This document shows positions 1-8,671 of a stretch of DNA of 64,000 bases, in pieces; position 1 is the first letter of the stretch, and every line of letters starts with the position of its first letter. Under the pieces are notes generated by a model. It was not told where the DNA came from. It searched no databases and worked only from the letters and a program-made list of their open reading frames with translations. Source of the stretch: Oceanobacillus damuensis (lineage in GTDB: Bacteria > Bacillota > Bacilli > Bacillales > Amphibacillaceae); assembly GCF_001618145.1 (NCBI RefSeq), contig NZ_KV392042.1, forward strand, positions 145,279-209,278, in the 5' to 3' direction. Made by a program: the position numbers and the translations under genes.

Positions 1-176
1 TGTGGAAATGAAGTTCATCAGGTTTATGAAGATCAATTGGCTGGAGAGTCTGTGTTAAAATGACGTTCATCAGGTTTATGAAGATCATTTGGCCGGAGAA
101 TCTGTGTTGAAATGAAGTTCATCAGGTTTATGAAGATCATTTGGCCGGAGAATCTGTGTTGAAATGAAGTTCATCT
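1..176. repeat. 52-bp tandem repeat array, about 3.4 copies visible
   Basis: Units lie at 1-50, 51-102, 103-154 and a partial one from 155 to about 175. Each begins with TGTG and contains the shared core TTCATCAGGTTTATGAAGAT. Copies two and three differ at only a few bases. The unit length is not a multiple of three, so a coding repeat is unlikely. The array touches the window edge and may continue to the left. It ends about 100 bases before the next gene. Confidence 0.9.
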
Positions 177-281
177 GTCAAATGAACTTGGCAGTATTTT
201 TTGCTTTAGAGTAAACGATATTTCTATGATAAAATGAAACTAATGCGATACACATGTGAAACAACGTGGGAGTGGAACCGA

Positions 282-1472
282 TTGAACAAAAAAGACATAG
301 CAAATATTCGAAAACAGTTCAAAATTAATAATGACTTATTAAAAATCAATGAAATTTTTAATGTATATATTATGAAGGAATCCAGTGAAATATATCATCA
401 GCAAAGTTTACCATTTGAATTACTGGAGGAAGAACAGAAGGATTTATTTATGAGTAACTTTAAAAAAGTACTCTCCGGACAGTTGGATGAGAAATTGTTT
501 GAATTGAAGTTTCAGCGTGATGTGGAAAATAACAGTCAGCTAATTCTGCATCAGGGTCTGTTAAGTAATGATACAGAAGAATGGAAAGGTCATATGCTTC
601 ATCTCGTAGAAAAAATGCTTAAAGATAAGCAATATGAAATGGATATTGTCGTGACCTTCATTCGTGGGGAATATATGAAACCAATGAAACGTCAGAGTGA
701 AGAAGCCGAAGAAAGTGAACGAAATACGGTTTATTCCCACCCCTTTATCCTGTGCAGTATGAATAAAACGCAGGACCCGAAAAAAGAATTGCTGTTTGAT
801 TATGTTGAAAAGGAGTTTAAATATAATTTTATCGTCGACCCAATTATCAATTTGAAAGCTCCGATTTCAGGATTTTTGTTTCCTTGTATCACGGATAATG
901 CTGCAGATGTGAACCATGTACTTTATTCGGCAGAGAAAGCATATGAGCTAAACTATCATTTCATAGAGGAAGTATTAAATGCGGAAGAAACGATGACTGC
1001 CCAAGAGGATAAAATTGTTTTTGAAGAAATTGTTAAAAAAGTAGCTGGTGATCAAATCAATACTTCCACACTTTCAAATGTATATGATGAGATCCATCGT
1101 GTCCTTGAAGAGAATGAAGAGGAAGAAATACCGAAATTAGACTACAAAGATGTGGAAAATGTCTTGAAAAGCAGTGGAATAGAAGACGTTGATACGGATA
1201 AGGTAGAAACAGCGTTTAAGAGAGTGATCGATGATGAAAGGTATGAGCTGAAAGCGAGCAGTGTTATACCGAAATATACTTCCAAATCGATAAAAATAAA
1301 GACGAAAATAGCTGATATCTCTGTCAGTCCACAAGACTTAAGGTATGTACGTCAAGTTCAATTGAACGGAAAGCTTTGTCTAATGATTGAAGTAGAGGAA
1401 AATACGGTGATTGAAGGCTTTGAAATGATTCCGGAAGCATTATTTCAAAAAGCAAAAGAAACGGAAGAATAA
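282..1472 (+). CDS. DUF4317 domain protein
   Basis: A 396-residue acidic cytoplasmic protein whose N-terminus (NKKDIANIRKQFK) and overall length match the DUF4317 family of Firmicutes; no function is established. I chose the TTG at 282 because a good ribosome site (GGGAGTGG, 268-275) sits 6 bases upstream and family members start at exactly this NKKDIA stretch. An upstream ATG at 234 would add 16 residues not typical of the family. There are no signal peptide or membrane segments. The gene is monocistronic, followed by a hairpin terminator, and lies directly after the tandem repeat array. Confidence 0.8.
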   Translation: MNKKDIANIRKQFKINNDLLKINEIFNVYIMKESSEIYHQQSLPFELLEEEQKDLFMSNFKKVLSGQLDEKLFELKFQRDVENNSQLILHQGLLSNDTEEWKGHMLHLVEKMLKDKQYEMDIVVTFIRGEYMKPMKRQSEEAEESERNTVYSHPFILCSMNKTQDPKKELLFDYVEKEFKYNFIVDPIINLKAPISGFLFPCITDNAADVNHVLYSAEKAYELNYHFIEEVLNAEETMTAQEDKIVFEEIVKKVAGDQINTSTLSNVYDEIHRVLEENEEEEIPKLDYKDVENVLKSSGIEDVDTDKVETAFKRVIDDERYELKASSVIPKYTSKSIKIKTKIADISVSPQDLRYVRQVQLNGKLCLMIEVEENTVIEGFEMIPEALFQKAKETEE

Positions 1473-1480
1473 TTGGTGGA

Positions 1481-1525
1481 AAAGAGGGACAGGAATCCTG
1501 TAAACGGAGCCTGTCTCTTTATTTT
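1481..1525 (+). terminator. Rho-independent terminator after the DUF4317 gene
   Basis: The inverted pair AAGAGGGACAGG / CCTGTCTCTTT (one bulged base) is followed by ATTTT. Confidence 0.65.
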
Positions 1526-1629
1526 GGCAGCATAAACATAAACTTCGGGTTCTTGTAGTTATTATAATGTTTGCTGACTACATATGGTATGATAAATGAA
1601 AAAACTTTATACATAGTGGGGGAATGCCG

Positions 1630-2046
1630 ATGTTTAAGCGAATCTTACTTGCTGTAGATGGCTCGATTCATTCGGTGAGGGCAGCTGAATATGCCGTTGG
1701 ATTGGCTAAGAAGTTTGACAGTGAAATTGCTGCTGTTTATGTTGTCGATGGTGATACTGCTAAGCAGGATGTTTTGCAAGGAACAAGTGAGTTTCAAATT
1801 GAAGCAAAGCGGAGAGGAAAAATAAAGCCAATCAGAAAATTACTGGATGGTTCAGGTGTTTCCTTTAAAACGCATATACTTCATGGTGATCCAGGGCCCA
1901 CAATTGTTGACTTTGCTAACAAAAATCAGTTTGATTGTGTTCTGATTGGAAGCAGGGGCTTAAATAACTTTCAGTCGTTTCTTTTGGGAAGTGTGAGTCA
2001 TAAAGTGGCAAAGCGGGTGCAGTGTCCGGTGCTGATAGTTAAATGA
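1630..2046 (+). CDS. Universal stress protein (UspA family)
   Basis: A 138-residue single-domain Usp protein. It has the N-terminal FKRILLAVDGS strand, a central HGDPGP segment and the C-terminal nucleotide-binding signature GSRGLNNFQSFLLGSVS followed by VAKRVQCPVLIVK, which indicates the ATP-binding subtype. Two in-frame ATGs are possible. The one at 1630 lies 7 bases from the GTGGGGG ribosome site; the ATG at 1624 is too close. It probably acts in stress or stationary-phase physiology, like other small Usp proteins, but the partner is unknown. Confidence 0.88.
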   Translation: MFKRILLAVDGSIHSVRAAEYAVGLAKKFDSEIAAVYVVDGDTAKQDVLQGTSEFQIEAKRRGKIKPIRKLLDGSGVSFKTHILHGDPGPTIVDFANKNQFDCVLIGSRGLNNFQSFLLGSVSHKVAKRVQCPVLIVK

Positions 2047-2249
2047 CTTTCTCTTTCAGCAATGTCGGTAAGAAATATAAAACAAATTGGAAAAAAATAG
2101 TAGAGGGTTCCATCTTTTGGTGCATGCGAGTTAAATGACAGACAAATGATGTATGATGAATTGGTATACGTCTTTTTTGGAGCTGAGCGTGGCTGTTTCG
2201 GGAACTAAGCTATAACATCATTAAAAACTTATAGTTCCCCTAAATAATC

Positions 2250-2285
2250 CAAAATTCGCTTATCTAGATTTGATAAGCGAATTCC
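2250..2285 (-). terminator. Strong hairpin ending the bstA transcript
   Basis: A perfect 12-bp inverted repeat (AATTCGCTTATC at 2253-2264 and its complement at 2272-2283) with a 7-base loop. On the minus strand it ends in four T residues. It lies 13 bases after the minus-strand stop codon. The remaining bases between 2047 and 2250 show no gene. Confidence 0.75.
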
Positions 2286-2297
2286 TATAAAGGTATG

Positions 2298-2807
2298 CTA
2301 TTTTGATAATGCGATTTTTATATGGGCCAAGTGATGTTCTTCATGCCAGGCTAATTTTGCAACCTTTGTGGCAACTGTTATTTTGCCGTTTTTCTGGTGA
2401 GTAAAGATGCGGTCTAATTGCTCTTCAGTTAAACTATTTCCTAGAGAAACAATGCGCTTATTTATGCCTTCCAGCATTTTAATAGAACTTTCTATAGGAA
2501 GCTTTGTATCCGGTTGAACAGCCCACTTGTCTTGATCAAAATCTGGTACGGTTGGATTTTCGTCTGTTAAAGCAAGCTTCAAACGTTGATACATGTTCAA
2601 CTGAGAATCTGCAATGTGATGAACCAGCTGGTGAACTGTCCAACTGCCATCACGATAAGTTTTATTCAATTCCTCATCACTTAGTGAGTCGACAGTTTCT
2701 CTTAACCGAATCGTGTACGTTTCGATTTGCTTTAACCATTCCTGAACATGTTCAAGTGTTACTTTTTCAGGTACTTGTAATTCGCCAATTGGGTAAATTA
2801 CATCCAT
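2298..2807 (-). CDS. bstA: Bacillithiol transferase, YfiT/BstA type (DinB superfamily)
   Basis: A 169-residue DinB-fold metalloprotein that closely resembles B. subtilis YfiT/BstA, a metal-dependent enzyme that conjugates bacillithiol to electrophiles. The metal ligands are visible as VHHIADS (about residues 62-68) and the C-terminal WHEEHHLAHI. The start is MDVIYPIGELQ, preceded on the minus strand by an AAGGGGGATTG-like ribosome site. It is a single gene with its own terminator. A second, more divergent DinB protein is encoded at 10976-11431. Confidence 0.85.
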   Translation of the reverse strand: MDVIYPIGELQVPEKVTLEHVQEWLKQIETYTIRLRETVDSLSDEELNKTYRDGSWTVHQLVHHIADSQLNMYQRLKLALTDENPTVPDFDQDKWAVQPDTKLPIESSIKMLEGINKRIVSLGNSLTEEQLDRIFTHQKNGKITVATKVAKLAWHEEHHLAHIKIALSK

Positions 2808-2944
2808 TTACAATCCCCCTTATCCCTATTGTATTAAAATTTTGATATTAACCTATAATATACTAATCTACCTCGTTCTTGTAAAATTTCTTGCCTTCAT
2901 ACAGAACTTACACACGCCTTCTTAAAAAGGTGCTTTCCATTTTA

Positions 2945-3110
2945 AAAACGCACCCTTTAGCATTAAGTGGAAATCTTCACAATCTTTTCCTTATACTGAT
3001 TAATATCTAATCTCTTAAATGTCTGAGGCATTACAAAAAGATGCAGACGCTCTCTTATTAAAGAAAAGCGCTCGATTGCAGAACTAATCATCAATGTATT
3101 TCCCATCTTT
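2945..3110. repeat. Degenerate dispersed element, copy A
   Basis: Lies in the 470-base gene-free gap before the monooxygenase operon. It shares GCACCCTTTAG and CTTCACAA, then a CGATTG...TTTCCC block about 100 bases later, in the same order as bases 7083-7310. I suspect a remnant of a recombinase-associated element, but the similarity is patchy and judged by eye. Confidence 0.35.
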
Positions 3111-3275
3111 TTTATTTGTTATTTCTTCACCTTTTTTATTATTATACCTTATTACATAAACATTGTCCGAATCAGTAAGTCCAATTATAATTACTCTTAT
3201 GAGAACATTCTCAAGTTTTTATACTAATACCAACATCTTACCACTTCAACTAGATAATCATTTTATAATAATTTA

Positions 3276-4583
3276 TTATGTTAATCCTAAATGTTCACGG
3301 AAGGTATGACCTTCATATTTCTTTTTGAAAATACCTCTTTTTTGCATTTCAGGAACAATTAGTTCAACAAAGTCTTCTAAACTACCGGGTAATGTAGGAG
3401 GCATAAGATTAAATCCGTCAGCCACACCAGCTTCAAACCAGACTTCCATCTGATCCACAATTTTGTCGGGGGTACCGATCAGCGTGTGATGTCCACCGCC
3501 TGCATTAAGATATCCTAATAATTCTCTTACTGTAGGTTGTGTATCATTAATAATTTCTAGTATCGTTTCGTAACGTCCAACTGGAACAGTAAATTCTTCT
3601 ACTGGGGGTAATTGAGGTACTTCTTTATCAATTTCCCAATTAGAACAGTCTTGTTGAATAAAGAAACTCAACCGTTTTAAAGCTGTTTCAGGAGGTAATT
3701 GCTCATCTAATGCTGCTTTTTTGGCTAAAGCTTCTTCATGAGTATGACCTACATAGGTTACTAAGCCTGGAAATACTTTAATATGTCTATTGCTGCCTTC
3801 GCTTCGTTTAACTTGATCATCTAATTTTTCACGGAACTTTTTTGCTTGCTTTAAGTTCCACGACACTGAATAGACTGCATCGGCATATTTTGCTGCTAAT
3901 GCAATGCCTTGTTTAGATGCCCCTGCTTGCATTGATACTGGTTTGCCTTGCGGGCTTTGTGGCGTAGTGGACGGGCCATACACTTTAAAATAGGTACCTT
4001 CGTGATTAAAAGGCCGTATGTTTGAAGGATTTATCAATTTTCTTTCTTCACGATGATGTAGAAACTCATTACTGTCCCAAGAAAGAAATAACTTATTCAT
4101 TAAAGCAGCGAATTCATCTGCCTTCTCATAGCGTTTGTCATGAGAAGGTAGTTCTTCCATGCTATGATTTAACGCCTCTAAATCAGTCATTGACGTAACG
4201 AGGTTCCAACCAACACGTCCTTTTGTAATATGGTCTAAACTTAATAGTTGTCGTGAAGCTGTGAAAGGATTAGAAAAAGTACTTGAAATTGTTGGAACTA
4301 ATCCCACATGATTTGTCACTTGAGAAATAGCAGTTAAATTGACTACTGGATCAAACCAAAATGCTGGCATATCACTAGAATCTTTACCTTGAAATGATTG
4401 GTTATCAGCAAAGAATACTGCGTCAAAGTAACCTTTTTCTGCTAACTGCGCCAAAGATTGGTAATAAGAAATGTCTCCAATACGTTCAACGCTTGAGTCA
4501 GGCATTAACCATGCAGCTTGATGGTGTCCACAACCATACAGCAAAACACCTAAGTGTAGTTGTTTTTCTTTAATTTTTGTCAT
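3276..4583 (-). CDS. FMN-dependent monooxygenase of the NtaA/SnaA/DszA family
   Basis: A 435-residue member of the bacterial-luciferase-like (LLM) class, in the NtaA/SnaA/SoxA(DszA) branch. Recognisable parts are HLGVLLYGCGHHQAAW, FDAVFFAD, GRVGWNLVTS and the C-terminal AGVADGFNLMPP. Such enzymes use FMNH2 from a partner reductase to oxidise small aromatic, chelator or sulfur compounds; the substrate cannot be read from the sequence. I place the start at the ATG at 4583, with GAGGTG 7 bases upstream, rather than the in-frame TTG at 4598 that overlaps that site. It is the second gene of an operon with the dehydrogenase 73 bases upstream, behind a TPP riboswitch. Confidence 0.88.
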   Translation of the reverse strand: MTKIKEKQLHLGVLLYGCGHHQAAWLMPDSSVERIGDISYYQSLAQLAEKGYFDAVFFADNQSFQGKDSSDMPAFWFDPVVNLTAISQVTNHVGLVPTISSTFSNPFTASRQLLSLDHITKGRVGWNLVTSMTDLEALNHSMEELPSHDKRYEKADEFAALMNKLFLSWDSNEFLHHREERKLINPSNIRPFNHEGTYFKVYGPSTTPQSPQGKPVSMQAGASKQGIALAAKYADAVYSVSWNLKQAKKFREKLDDQVKRSEGSNRHIKVFPGLVTYVGHTHEEALAKKAALDEQLPPETALKRLSFFIQQDCSNWEIDKEVPQLPPVEEFTVPVGRYETILEIINDTQPTVRELLGYLNAGGGHHTLIGTPDKIVDQMEVWFEAGVADGFNLMPPTLPGSLEDFVELIVPEMQKRGIFKKKYEGHTFREHLGLT

Positions 4584-4656
4584 TTGTTTACACCTCAAAA
4601 TTAATTGTCTTGTATACTCCTTTTTTTTGAAGGATTATCTATGGTAATTTAAGCTA

Positions 4657-5412
4657 TTAGTTCATTGTCAAACCGCCATCTACTGTGAAATTTTGACCTG
4701 TAATACCGTTCGCATTTTCCGAAGATAAATAAGCGACCATATTGGCTACATCTTGAGGTGTGGTCACCTTCTTCAATGGCGTTGATTGAGCAATTAAATC
4801 GAATACTTCTGGTGTTGTAACAGCACTGGCGTCAGTCGTTTTTAATAATCCACCTGAAACTACATTCGCTTTTATACCATATAGTCCTAATTCAGAAGCG
4901 ATATTACGTGTAAAACCTATTAATCCAGCTTTAGCTGTTGTATATTCGTGGTAGGGTACAACAGGATTTTGATATAAATTAGTACCTATACTTATAATAC
5001 TTCCATTTTGTCGTTCAATAAATTGAGGTATGACGCTTTGAACTACATTAAATGCTGCTTTTAAAGTACCATCTAGTTGTTTTTGATAATCATCCCAAGT
5101 GAGTTCTGTAAAGGTTTTCTGTTTGTTTGGATCAAATTTGAAGTCTACTAATGCATTGTTGACTACAACATCTATTTGACCAAAATATTCCGTTGCTTTT
5201 TTTATCAATTTATCTACTTCTTTACGATTTGTTACATCAGCCTGAATTGCAATAGCATTCTCTTCACCAATCTCAGAAGCGAGCTTCTCAGCAGCATCTT
5301 TGCTTTTAAAGTAATTGATAACCACTTGAAATCCTTGTTGTGCCAATGTCTTTACAATAGTTGCCCCTAAACCTCTACTACTACCTGTTACTAATACTGT
5401 TCTAGTCATCAT
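4657..5412 (-). CDS. Short-chain dehydrogenase/reductase (FabG-like)
   Basis: A classical 251-residue SDR. It has the glycine-rich cofactor motif TGSSRGLGA near the N-terminus, NNA near residue 87, a catalytic Y-x3-K (YTTAK) after the SIGT serine, and a C-terminal TVDGG. It is probably NADP(H)-dependent; the substrate is unknown. It is the first gene of a two-gene operon with the flavin monooxygenase. Its leader carries a TPP riboswitch and an intrinsic terminator, so expression should fall when thiamine pyrophosphate is plentiful. The ribosome site AGGAG lies 5 bases before the first of two adjacent ATGs. Confidence 0.88.
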   Translation of the reverse strand: MMTRTVLVTGSSRGLGATIVKTLAQQGFQVVINYFKSKDAAEKLASEIGEENAIAIQADVTNRKEVDKLIKKATEYFGQIDVVVNNALVDFKFDPNKQKTFTELTWDDYQKQLDGTLKAAFNVVQSVIPQFIERQNGSIISIGTNLYQNPVVPYHEYTTAKAGLIGFTRNIASELGLYGIKANVVSGGLLKTTDASAVTTPEVFDLIAQSTPLKKVTTPQDVANMVAYLSSENANGITGQNFTVDGGLTMN

Positions 5413-5471
5413 AACAACTCCTATATTTTTAATTTTGATGAAACTTAAATAGTAAAATGATAGATAAAATA

Positions 5472-5507
5472 AAAAATACGCAACCTTCCCATAGGAAAAT
5501 TGCGTAA
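5472..5507 (-). terminator. Riboswitch-controlled intrinsic terminator
   Basis: On the minus strand, ACGCAA...TTCC pairs with GGAA...TTGCGT and is followed by ATTTTTTATTTT. It lies between the TPP aptamer and the start codon of the SDR gene, as expected for a transcriptional attenuator. The intervening sequence contains a competing ACATACTTAA / TTAATATGTA pair that could act as antiterminator. Confidence 0.8.
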
Positions 5508-5570
5508 AAACAAATAACTACATATTAAGAATAAGGCACAATCGCTCTTTAAGTATGTATTAGAGTTTAC

Positions 5571-5655
5571 ACTTTCCTACGCTAGTTTCAGCTAGTTCAG
5601 GTTCAAAGGGTTTGAGGTAATACTCATCTCAGTTAAATAACACCCCTAGTGCATA
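5571..5655 (-). promoter_or_regulatory. TPP (THI-box) riboswitch aptamer
   Basis: Read on the minus strand, the segment shows the conserved elements in order: GGGGTG, CTGAGATGAGTATTACC, ACCCTTTGAACCTGA, a CTAG...CTAG stem and GCGTAGGAAAGT. The closing P1 helix can form between CACT at the 5' side and AGTG at the 3' side. These are the invariant cores of the thiamine pyrophosphate riboswitch. It lies about 160 bases upstream of the SDR/monooxygenase operon, with a terminator in between. Confidence 0.93.
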
Positions 5656-5874
5656 TATTTAAGTTATATTCAATGTTATGGTTTTAAGAGATTTATGTCA
5701 AGGAAATATGGCTAGTCAAAGTATTTCTATAACTTTGTTATTCTAAAAATAACATGTTATATCTGCTTTTATAACTAATCTATTGAATCTGCTTCCCCAT
5801 CGGCTGTTAAGGAATGGTTTCATATTGCCTAACCATTACCTTTTTCTTAATCTGATAGATCTCACGCATCTGCC

Positions 5875-6024
5875 ATGAGAATAGACCTAGTGACGACTTA
5901 TGAAAAAATAATACTAAAGAATTTAATGATTACAAAAGAGTGGTTCAATTTAATGACCAAAAATAAATGGTTAGAACAACCACCACTTGCTCCAAACAGA
6001 AAAGACCTTGCAAAAGATAAATAG
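5875..6024 (+). pseudogene. C-terminal fragment of a DUF3231 protein
   Basis: A 49-codon reading frame whose product contains RIDLVTTYEK and NKWLEQPPLAPNRKDLAK. It resembles the C-terminal end of DUF3231 proteins, which are normally more than 300 residues (R-x-DL-x3-Y, then WLEQPP). The upstream 200 bases carry scattered stops and no continuous frame, so only the tail of the gene remains. A terminator hairpin follows at once, consistent with a former gene end. This is probably debris from the rearrangements around the recombinase pseudogene. Confidence 0.5.
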
Positions 6025-6030
6025 AACTAT

Positions 6031-6058
6031 AATGCCCTTTTAGCGAGGGCATTTTTTC
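6031..6058 (+). terminator. Rho-independent terminator after the DUF3231 remnant
   Basis: AATGCCCT and AGGGCATT pair around a 7-base loop and are followed by TTTTT. Confidence 0.75.
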
Positions 6059-6196
6059 CTTAATCCTTGTTCAACTCTCCTGCTAAGTTTGCTTAATAAC
6101 TTCTACAACAACATTTTAACATTAAATTCCAGTTATTTTGAAAGTTCTTTTATTAACTGGGAAATCCTTAAACTAAAATGTTTAGGAGTGATTGAT

Positions 6197-7039
6197 TTGT
6201 TGTTATCAGATGCTGTGAAGTATTACGAAGCAGATAAAAGAATTGAAGGGTTTTCCTCTCAAACACTTAAAGCCTATAAACTACAAGCTAAGTTGTTAAT
6301 CAATTTTTTTAGCAATATCCCAATCAGCCAAATCTCTACTTATGATTTACAACATTATTTGGCGAATCAAGTAAAGATCTTAAACCTTCAAGTCTATCTC
6401 ACCGAATACGATTTATTAAATCTTTATTTCGTTGGTCTCACGAAGAAGGTATTCTAAAAAGCAATCCTGCTAGGAAGATAAAAGAACCAAAAGTTGGAAA
6501 ACGTATCCCAAAATTTTTAACGGAAAAAGAAATTGAACATTTACGTGATGCTTGCTTGCTATTCTTCTATGGAGAAAGCCTTATTTGAATTTATGTTTTC
6601 AACTGGTTGTCGTATTGGGGAAATTGTGACTCTTGATCGTAACAGTATTAACTGGGGAAGTAACTCTGCAATCGTTCGGGGCAAGGGTGATAAAGAGAGG
6701 GAGGTTTATTTTAATGTTCGTTGTGAAATTTGGTTAGAAAATTATCTTAAAGAAAGAAACGACAGGGACCCAGCTATTTTCGTTACAGAACATTCTCCTC
6801 ATAGAATGAGTATTGCACAAATGAGATACGTAATAAAGAGAATCTCAAATCGTGTTGGGATAAACAAAACAATTCATCCTCATCAACTGAGGCATAGTTA
6901 TGCAACCCATCTTTTAAATAATGGTGCACCAATTGACGTAATTCAGAGCCTACTAGGACACGAAAAAAGTGAAACAACGAGAATATATGCTCAGTTAAGT
7001 GGGAAGATCAGACAAGAGTTTTACAACAAATATTTTTAG
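6197..7039 (+). pseudogene. Tyrosine recombinase (XerC/XerD-like), two frameshifts
   Basis: Three reading frames together give a complete integrase-type recombinase. From 6197 (TTG, AGGAG upstream) comes the N-terminal SAM-like domain. The frame shifts near 6372 to read SLFRWSHEEGILKSNPARK, then again near 6560 to read the catalytic domain. The catalytic set is present in the last part: R in GCRIGEI, HQLRH, LLGHE and the RIYA tyrosine. Either the gene is dead or the frameshifts are sequencing errors. It sits between two similar degenerate repeats (2945-3110 and 7083-7310), which suggests a decayed integrated element. Confidence 0.82.
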
Positions 7040-7041
7040 GG

Positions 7042-7080
7042 AAAATAGAGTAACGATAATTTCTCGTTACTCTATTTTAA
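7042..7080 (+). terminator. Strong terminator after the recombinase pseudogene
   Basis: A perfect 15-bp stem (AAAATAGAGTAACGA at 7042-7056, complement at 7064-7078) with a 7-base loop. Its arm runs into T residues on either strand. Confidence 0.8.
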
Positions 7081-7082
7081 TA

Positions 7083-7310
7083 AAGCACCCTTTAGTTAAA
7101 GTACATTTCTTCACAAATTCACATATATTATTACGTTTATGCTTATTCTATAAATTCAGTTTACAGTGAACCACTTAATAGTAAATCTTTTCAAGGACAT
7201 CCCTATACAATTTGCCCATTTCATGAGAAAGGACGCAAATCCTTACTCTGGATAAGCACCCGATTGATGAATAACATCATTAAAATACAGGTGGAGTTTC
7301 CCACGCCTGA
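7083..7310. repeat. Degenerate dispersed element, copy B
   Basis: Gene-free stretch after the recombinase pseudogene. GCACCCTTTAG and CTTCACAA occur at its start and a CACCCGATTG...TTTCCC block at its end, in the same order and orientation as bases 2945-3110. I see no reading frame of interest from 7083 to 7480. Confidence 0.35.
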
Positions 7311-7480
7311 CCTACACTCCCTATCCTGCTAAATCTTGTTGAAAAATTAACACATATATTTGTCATATTTTCTTGATAAATTATTATATCATACTATTGT
7401 TCTGTCATAATGGGTGCAATTTCAACTTAGTTTGTTAACCAAAATATATATAAACGGATCGGATCAGTTTACAAACACTA

Positions 7481-7521
7481 AAAAAATCAAGCACATTTCC
7501 TTTTGGAGATTGCTTGTTTTT
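7481..7521 (-). terminator. Terminator downstream of nadA
   Basis: CAAGCA and TGCTTG form the stem. On the minus strand the hairpin is followed by ATTTTTTTAG. It lies about 110 bases beyond the nadA stop codon. Confidence 0.6.
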
Positions 7522-7629
7522 CTGGTTTTATGTGGTGGATTGTCTTGAAGGTTGCAGGAAGTTTATTATCTTTGGGCTTTAGCAACGGCGATAAATGAAA
7601 AACTTGCACTTCAGCTAAGTCAATATGTC

Positions 7630-8589
7630 TTAACCAATAGAAACCATACGATCAATGGAAAGTTTTGCTTTGTCAGCGATATCGGCAGGAACTGTAATTA
7701 CATGCTTATTTTCTTTCAGTGTAGCTAATACTTTTTCAAGTGTGATCATTTTCATAAATGGACAAATGGCCTCTGGATTAGCTGCTAAGAATTGCTTTTC
7801 AGGGTTTTGTTTTTGCATCTGATGAATAATCCCCACTTCTGTTGCAATGATGAATTCATCAGCTTGGGAATTTTTTGAGTGTTTCAGCATATTGCCAGTT
7901 GATAGAATATGAGTTTTATCCTCTGGCAATACCCCCTCAGACTTTAAGAACATGCTAGAAGTAGAACACCCACATTCCGGATGTACAAGCAAATCTGCTT
8001 TTGGATGCTGTGCCAGAACACCTTCTACCTGATGTGGAGCAATGCCAGCGTGAACGTGACATTCACCCATCCATATATGTATATTTTCCCGACCTGTTTC
8101 ACGCTTCACGAAAGAACCGAGAAACATATCCGGCAAAAACAAGATTTCTTTATCTTCAGGGATGGACCGAACGATATCCACTGCATTGGAAGATGTACAA
8201 CAATAATCGCTTTCTGCTTTAACTTCTGCAGTTGTATTAACATAAGCAACCACAACGGCACCTGGATGCTCTGCTTTCCATTCACGGAGCTGATCAGCAG
8301 TGATGGAATCTGCTAAAGAGCAGCCTGCTTCAAGGTCTGGAAGAAGAACGGTTTTTTCTGGGTTTAAAATAGCTGCCGTTTCAGCCATAAAATGAACACC
8401 ACAGAATACGATGACATCTGCAGTGGTGTCAATCGTTGCACGTGCAAGATGAAGGGAATCACCCAGAACGTCTGCAATATCTTGAATTTCTGGAAGCTGA
8501 TAATTATGCGCAAGCAAAATCGCATTGCGTTTTTCTTTCCATTCTTGAATTTCCTCAATGATACGGTTTTGCATTTCAGTAACTGCCAT
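7630..8589 (-). CDS. nadA: Quinolinate synthase NadA
   Basis: A 319-residue NadA of the shorter form. It condenses iminoaspartate with dihydroxyacetone phosphate to quinolinate in NAD synthesis, using one [4Fe-4S] cluster. The expected cluster cysteines are visible: C63 in FCGVHFMAE, C206 in HPECGCS and C276 in AICPFM. The start is the ATG at 8589 with GGGGGA 7 bases upstream; a longer upstream frame adds a tail unlike NadA. The gene is intact, but its usual partners are not: the adjacent nadB is a wreck and nadC is missing between them. NadA would therefore lack its substrate supply unless another aspartate oxidase or dehydrogenase exists elsewhere. Confidence 0.92.
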   Translation of the reverse strand: MAVTEMQNRIIEEIQEWKEKRNAILLAHNYQLPEIQDIADVLGDSLHLARATIDTTADVIVFCGVHFMAETAAILNPEKTVLLPDLEAGCSLADSITADQLREWKAEHPGAVVVAYVNTTAEVKAESDYCCTSSNAVDIVRSIPEDKEILFLPDMFLGSFVKRETGRENIHIWMGECHVHAGIAPHQVEGVLAQHPKADLLVHPECGCSTSSMFLKSEGVLPEDKTHILSTGNMLKHSKNSQADEFIIATEVGIIHQMQKQNPEKQFLAANPEAICPFMKMITLEKVLATLKENKHVITVPADIADKAKLSIDRMVSIG

Positions 8590-8671
8590 TTTAAAGTTCC
8601 CCCAACTAATTTTAATTTCGAGAAAGTAGTAAGTAACATGTGGTGACGAAATGTTTTCAACAAGAAATAAA

